Shown here: positions 6,668-9,090 of the stretch, piece by piece
Position numbering within the stretch: position 1 is the first letter of the stretch
Layout of the letters: the number at the start of each line of letters is the position of its first letter
Assembly (NCBI GenBank): GCA_036567985.1
Contig: DATCTK010000090.1
Coordinates: forward strand, 1 to 9,090
DNA length: 9,090 nt
Origin: SZUA-229 sp036567985
GTDB lineage: Bacteria; Pseudomonadota; Gammaproteobacteria; SZUA-229
Direction of reading: 5' to 3'
The notes under the pieces: generated by a model
The model's database searches: none
Told to the model about the DNA's origin: nothing
The model's input: the letters and a program-made list of their open reading frames with translations, nothing else
Translations under genes and position numbers: made by a program

Positions 6668-6671
6668 ATGA
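6648..6671 (+). other. Possible seven-residue upstream ORF overlapping the oxyR start
   Basis: An ATG at 6648 opens a seven-residue frame (MKLIPPL). Its TGA stop (6669-6671) overlaps the oxyR ATG (6668-6670) in an ATGA arrangement. The oxyR start has no Shine-Dalgarno of its own, so re-initiation after this peptide is conceivable. The small ORF lacks a Shine-Dalgarno too, and such short frames are common by chance. Confidence 0.2.
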
Positions 6672-7603
6672 CACTTACCGAACTGAAATACATCGTCGCC
6701 GTCGCCCAGTACCAGCATTTTGGTCGTGCGGCTGAAGCCTGCCACGTCACCCAGCCCACCCTCAGCCTGGGGATAAAAAAACTGGAAGAAGAACTGGACG
6801 TCAGCCTGTTTGAGCGGGGCACCCGCAATGAGCTGAAAATCACCAGCATGGGGGAACGCATTGTGGAGCAGGCACAGAAGGTACTGGACCAGGCCGACAC
6901 CCTGAAACAGATGGCCAATGCGCAGCAGGATCCGCTGTCCGGCCCGCTGCGACTGGGGGCCATCTACACCATTGCACCCTACCTGTTACCGGAACTGATT
7001 CCGCGTATTCACAAGCGCGCGCCGCAGATGTCGCTGATGATCGAGGAAAACTACACCGCAGTGCTGGCGGAGCAGCTCAAGCAGGGCAAGCTGGATGTGA
7101 TTATTATTGCGCTGCCCTTCAGGGAACCCGGCGTAGTCACACAGGCGGTGTACGATGAAACCTTTGTGGTGGCCGCGCCGAAAAACCACCCCTGGAGCCA
7201 GCGCAGCTCCATTCCACCCAATGAACTGGCTACGCAAAGCCTGCTGCTGCTGGGACCGGGGCACTGTTTCCGTGACCAGGTACTGCGCGCCTGCCCCGAC
7301 TGCCAGACCTCCGGCGTCCTGCAGCAAAGCCTGGAAGGCAGTTCCCTGGAAACCATTCGCCATATGGTGGCCACCGGCACCGGCATTACGGTACTGCCCT
7401 CCAGCAGCAATCACGCACCGGTGGAAAACAGCCTGCTGGCAATGATTCCATTCGACAAGCCCGCACCATCCCGCCGCGTGGCACTGGCCTGGCGCAAGAG
7501 CTTTACCCGCCCAGAAGCCATCGAGGCGCTGCGCCATGAAATCCTGCAGTGCCAGCTCGAAGGCGTGGGGATGTTGCCGGATGAGGTGATTTTACCGGGA
7601 TGA
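6668..7603 (+). CDS. oxyR: OxyR, LysR-family peroxide-sensing transcriptional regulator
   Basis: OxyR is a cytoplasmic regulator that is oxidised by hydrogen peroxide to an intramolecular disulfide form and then activates catalase, peroxiredoxin and related genes. The product is 311 residues (305 in E. coli). The N-terminal winged helix-turn-helix (about 1-60) has the OxyR-type ELKYIVAVAQYQHFGRAA and the recognition segment THVTQPTLS-like CHVTQPTLSLGIKKLE. The regulatory domain (about 92-300) has GAIYTIAPYLLP, the OxyR signature DVIIIALPF, and LLLLGPGHCFRDQ with the peroxidatic Cys200 (C199 in E. coli). Cys209 matches the resolving C208. An extra Cys212 makes a CPDC motif (209-212). SLETIRHMVATGTGITVLP follows as expected. 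The ATG at 6668 gives a family-standard N-terminus, MTLTELKYIV, but there is no Shine-Dalgarno. The stop codon overlaps the argE start by 4 bp, implying co-transcription. The gene is divergent from the chemoreceptor gene. Confidence 0.96.
   Translation: MTLTELKYIVAVAQYQHFGRAAEACHVTQPTLSLGIKKLEEELDVSLFERGTRNELKITSMGERIVEQAQKVLDQADTLKQMANAQQDPLSGPLRLGAIYTIAPYLLPELIPRIHKRAPQMSLMIEENYTAVLAEQLKQGKLDVIIIALPFREPGVVTQAVYDETFVVAAPKNHPWSQRSSIPPNELATQSLLLLGPGHCFRDQVLRACPDCQTSGVLQQSLEGSSLETIRHMVATGTGITVLPSSSNHAPVENSLLAMIPFDKPAPSRRVALAWRKSFTRPEAIEALRHEILQCQLEGVGMLPDEVILPG
7583..7588 (+). promoter_or_regulatory. Shine-Dalgarno of argE inside the oxyR 3' end
   Basis: GAGGTG lies 11 bases before the argE ATG at 7600, within the last codons of oxyR. 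It supports 7600 as the start and, with the ATGA overlap, suggests translational coupling. The spacing is slightly long. Confidence 0.5.
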
Positions 7604-8760
7604 ACGCCGCCCCCGAGCTGATGCAGATGATCCGCCAGCTGATCGCCACACCTTCGGTGAGCTGCGTCAATCCCGCGATTGACCAGAGCAACCTGCCTGT
7701 AGTCGAACTGCTCGCCAACTGGCTGCAGCCACTGGGTTTTTCGGTGGAGATTCTGCCGGTGGCCGAGGGCAAGGCCAACCTGCTGGCCACACTGGGTGAA
7801 CTGAATCCGGCCTCCCGCCATGGTGGACTGGTACTGGCAGGCCACACCGACACCGTACCCTACGATGACAACCGCTGGCGTTTTGATCCCTTCACCCTGA
7901 CCGAGGCAGACAACCGGCTGTATGGGCTGGGCACCTCGGACATGAAAGCCTTCCTGGCGCTGGCGATAGAAGCGGCGCTGGCCTTCAAGCGGGATGAGTA
8001 CAAACAGCCGCTGATGATTCTTGCCACCGCCGATGAAGAAACCACCATGGCCGGCGCCAAAGCCCTGCTCGAGGCCAGCCGCCCCAAGGCCCGCTATGCG
8101 GTGATCGGTGAGCCCACCGGCATGAAACCGGTGCGCATGCACAAGGGCATATTAATGGAAGCGGTGCGCATTACCGGCCTGGCAGGTCATTCCAGCAACC
8201 CCGCCTATGGTCACAATGCACTGGAAGCCATGCACCGAGTGATGGCGGAGCTATTGCGCTGGCGTGATGAGTTGCAGCAGCAATACCGCAATGCGCTGTT
8301 TGAAGTGCCGGTGCCCACGATCAACCTCGGGCATATTCACGGTGGCGATAACCCCAACCGCATCTGTGGCCATTGCGAACTGCATATCGACATTCGCCCG
8401 CTGCCGGGCATGGAGCTGGATCAACTGCGCCAGGAACTCAAACAGCGTTTGCAAACAGTCATGCCGGCGAATGGTTTCACCCTGCAAACCCTGCCACTGT
8501 TCTCCGGCATTCCGGCGATGGAAACCGCGGCGGAATCGGCGCTGGTGAAAGCCGCCGAGAAACTCACCGGCAGCGCCGCTGGCAGTGTCGCCTTTGGTAC
8601 CGAAGCACCCTATTTCAACGCCATGGGCATGGAGACGATTATTCTCGGCCCGGGCAATATTGACCAGGCGCATCAACCGGATGAGTACCTGGACACCGCG
8701 CGCATTCTGCCAACAGTTGAATTACTGCGTAAATTCATATATCAATTCTGTATTCAATAA
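7600..8760 (+). CDS. argE: Acetylornithine deacetylase (M20 metallopeptidase family)
   Basis: ArgE hydrolyses N-acetyl-L-ornithine to ornithine and acetate, the fifth step of the linear arginine pathway, in the cytoplasm. The 386-residue product (383 in E. coli) has the full co-catalytic metal site at the family positions: H82 and D84 in GHTDTVP, D114 in GTSDMKAF, the E146-E147 pair in ADEETT, E171 in GEPTG, and H358 in AHQPDEYL. The dimerisation-domain histidine segment is GLAGHSSNPAYGHNALE (193-209), and HIHGGDNPNRICG (245-257) is typical of ArgE rather than DapE. The start overlaps the oxyR stop (ATGA). The gene ends 15 bp before argA. Having ArgE next to ArgA indicates the linear acetyl route rather than the ArgJ recycling route, although an argJ elsewhere cannot be excluded. 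Confidence 0.96.
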   Translation: MNAAPELMQMIRQLIATPSVSCVNPAIDQSNLPVVELLANWLQPLGFSVEILPVAEGKANLLATLGELNPASRHGGLVLAGHTDTVPYDDNRWRFDPFTLTEADNRLYGLGTSDMKAFLALAIEAALAFKRDEYKQPLMILATADEETTMAGAKALLEASRPKARYAVIGEPTGMKPVRMHKGILMEAVRITGLAGHSSNPAYGHNALEAMHRVMAELLRWRDELQQQYRNALFEVPVPTINLGHIHGGDNPNRICGHCELHIDIRPLPGMELDQLRQELKQRLQTVMPANGFTLQTLPLFSGIPAMETAAESALVKAAEKLTGSAAGSVAFGTEAPYFNAMGMETIILGPGNIDQAHQPDEYLDTARILPTVELLRKFIYQFCIQ

Positions 8761-8775
8761 ATAACAAGGCCCGCA

Positions 8776-9090
8776 ATGACTTCACCTCAACAATACGTCG
8801 ACTGGTTCCGCAGCTCATCCCCCTATATACACAGTCATCGCGGCCGCACCTTTGTGATTTATATTTCCGGCGAAACCATTAACCACAGTGGCTTTGCCAG
8901 CCTGGTGCATGACATCGCGCTGCTCAACAGCCTGGGTATCAAGCTGGTGCTGGTATTCGGCGCACGGCCGCAGATCGAACAGCAACTGGCAGCGCTGCAG
9001 ATCGAGTCGAGTTTTCACAAAGGCTGGCGCATTACCCAGGCCGAGGCCCTGCCAGGGGTAGAACAGGCCGTGGGACAGGCACGGGTTAAT
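8776..9090 (+). CDS. argA: N-acetylglutamate synthase, 5' part, cut by window edge
   Basis: ArgA transfers acetyl from acetyl-CoA to glutamate, the first committed and usually arginine-inhibited step of arginine synthesis. The window holds 105 codons of an expected 430-450. They belong to the N-terminal amino-acid-kinase-like domain that carries the regulatory arginine site; the GNAT catalytic domain lies beyond the edge. The residues track E. coli ArgA closely: WFRSSSPYIHSHRGRTFVIYISGE (read as FR..PYI..HRG.TFVI...GE), ALLNSLGIKLVLVFGARPQI (48-67), then HKGWRITQAEAL. The ATG at 8776 has the Shine-Dalgarno CAAGG at 8765-8769, 6 bases away, and follows argE by 15 bp, so the two are almost certainly one operon with oxyR in front. 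No break or frameshift is seen in the visible part. Confidence 0.95.
   Translation, partial: MTSPQQYVDWFRSSSPYIHSHRGRTFVIYISGETINHSGFASLVHDIALLNSLGIKLVLVFGARPQIEQQLAALQIESSFHKGWRITQAEALPGVEQAVGQARVN

Noticed and set aside
7411..8142. 243-codon minus-strand open frame across the oxyR/argE junction
   Set aside because: It is opposite two well-conserved genes and shows no protein family features.

Overview
The window looks like an ordinary chromosomal segment of a flagellated, chemotactic gammaproteobacterium. Three things support this: a DjlA-type co-chaperone, an OxyR of the Pseudomonas type, and the classical linear arginine route (ArgE plus an ArgA of the fused kinase-fold/GNAT class). GC content is in the high fifties by eye, and codon use looks uniform across the genes. 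I see no transposase, integrase, tRNA, rRNA or CRISPR array, and nothing that marks a mobile island. Both ends of the window cut through a gene.

Layout. Positions 1-6416 hold five genes, all on the minus strand. In their own reading order these are a methyl-accepting chemotaxis protein (6416-4773), ilvD (4662-2767), purT (2667-1471), a small unrecognised helical protein (1384-899) and a djlA-like gene cut by the left edge (778-1). Positions 6668-9090 hold three tightly packed plus-strand genes: oxyR, argE and argA, the last cut by the right edge. The 251-bp divergent region 6417-6667 separates the two blocks. It contains an exact match to the sigma-28 (FliA) promoter consensus pointing at the chemoreceptor gene.

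How the genes work. The chemoreceptor has a complete architecture: two membrane segments, a small periplasmic helical domain, HAMP and a signalling hairpin. Its flagellar-type promoter places it in the late flagellar regulon. The small 899-1384 protein has a D-x-x-x-Q helix motif and an acidic, hydrophobic C-terminal tail that recall the CheY-P phosphatase CheZ. That is a hypothesis, not an identification. IlvD (valine/isoleucine/leucine and pantothenate) and PurT (formate-dependent GAR formylation) are biosynthetic enzymes on the same strand. The 99 bp between them hold a peculiar heptamer-built inverted repeat. On the plus strand, oxyR overlaps argE by 4 bp, and argE is 15 bp from argA, so a peroxide sensor appears to share a transcript with the first and a middle step of arginine synthesis.

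Most interesting points: the sigma-28 promoter interleaved with the oxyR upstream region; the oxyR-argE-argA coupling; the extra CxxC cysteine in OxyR; the CheZ-like small protein; the two dissimilar short-repeat arrays flanking purT; an internal insertion in IlvD; and a DjlA without its usual membrane anchor. I found no complete new multi-gene system.
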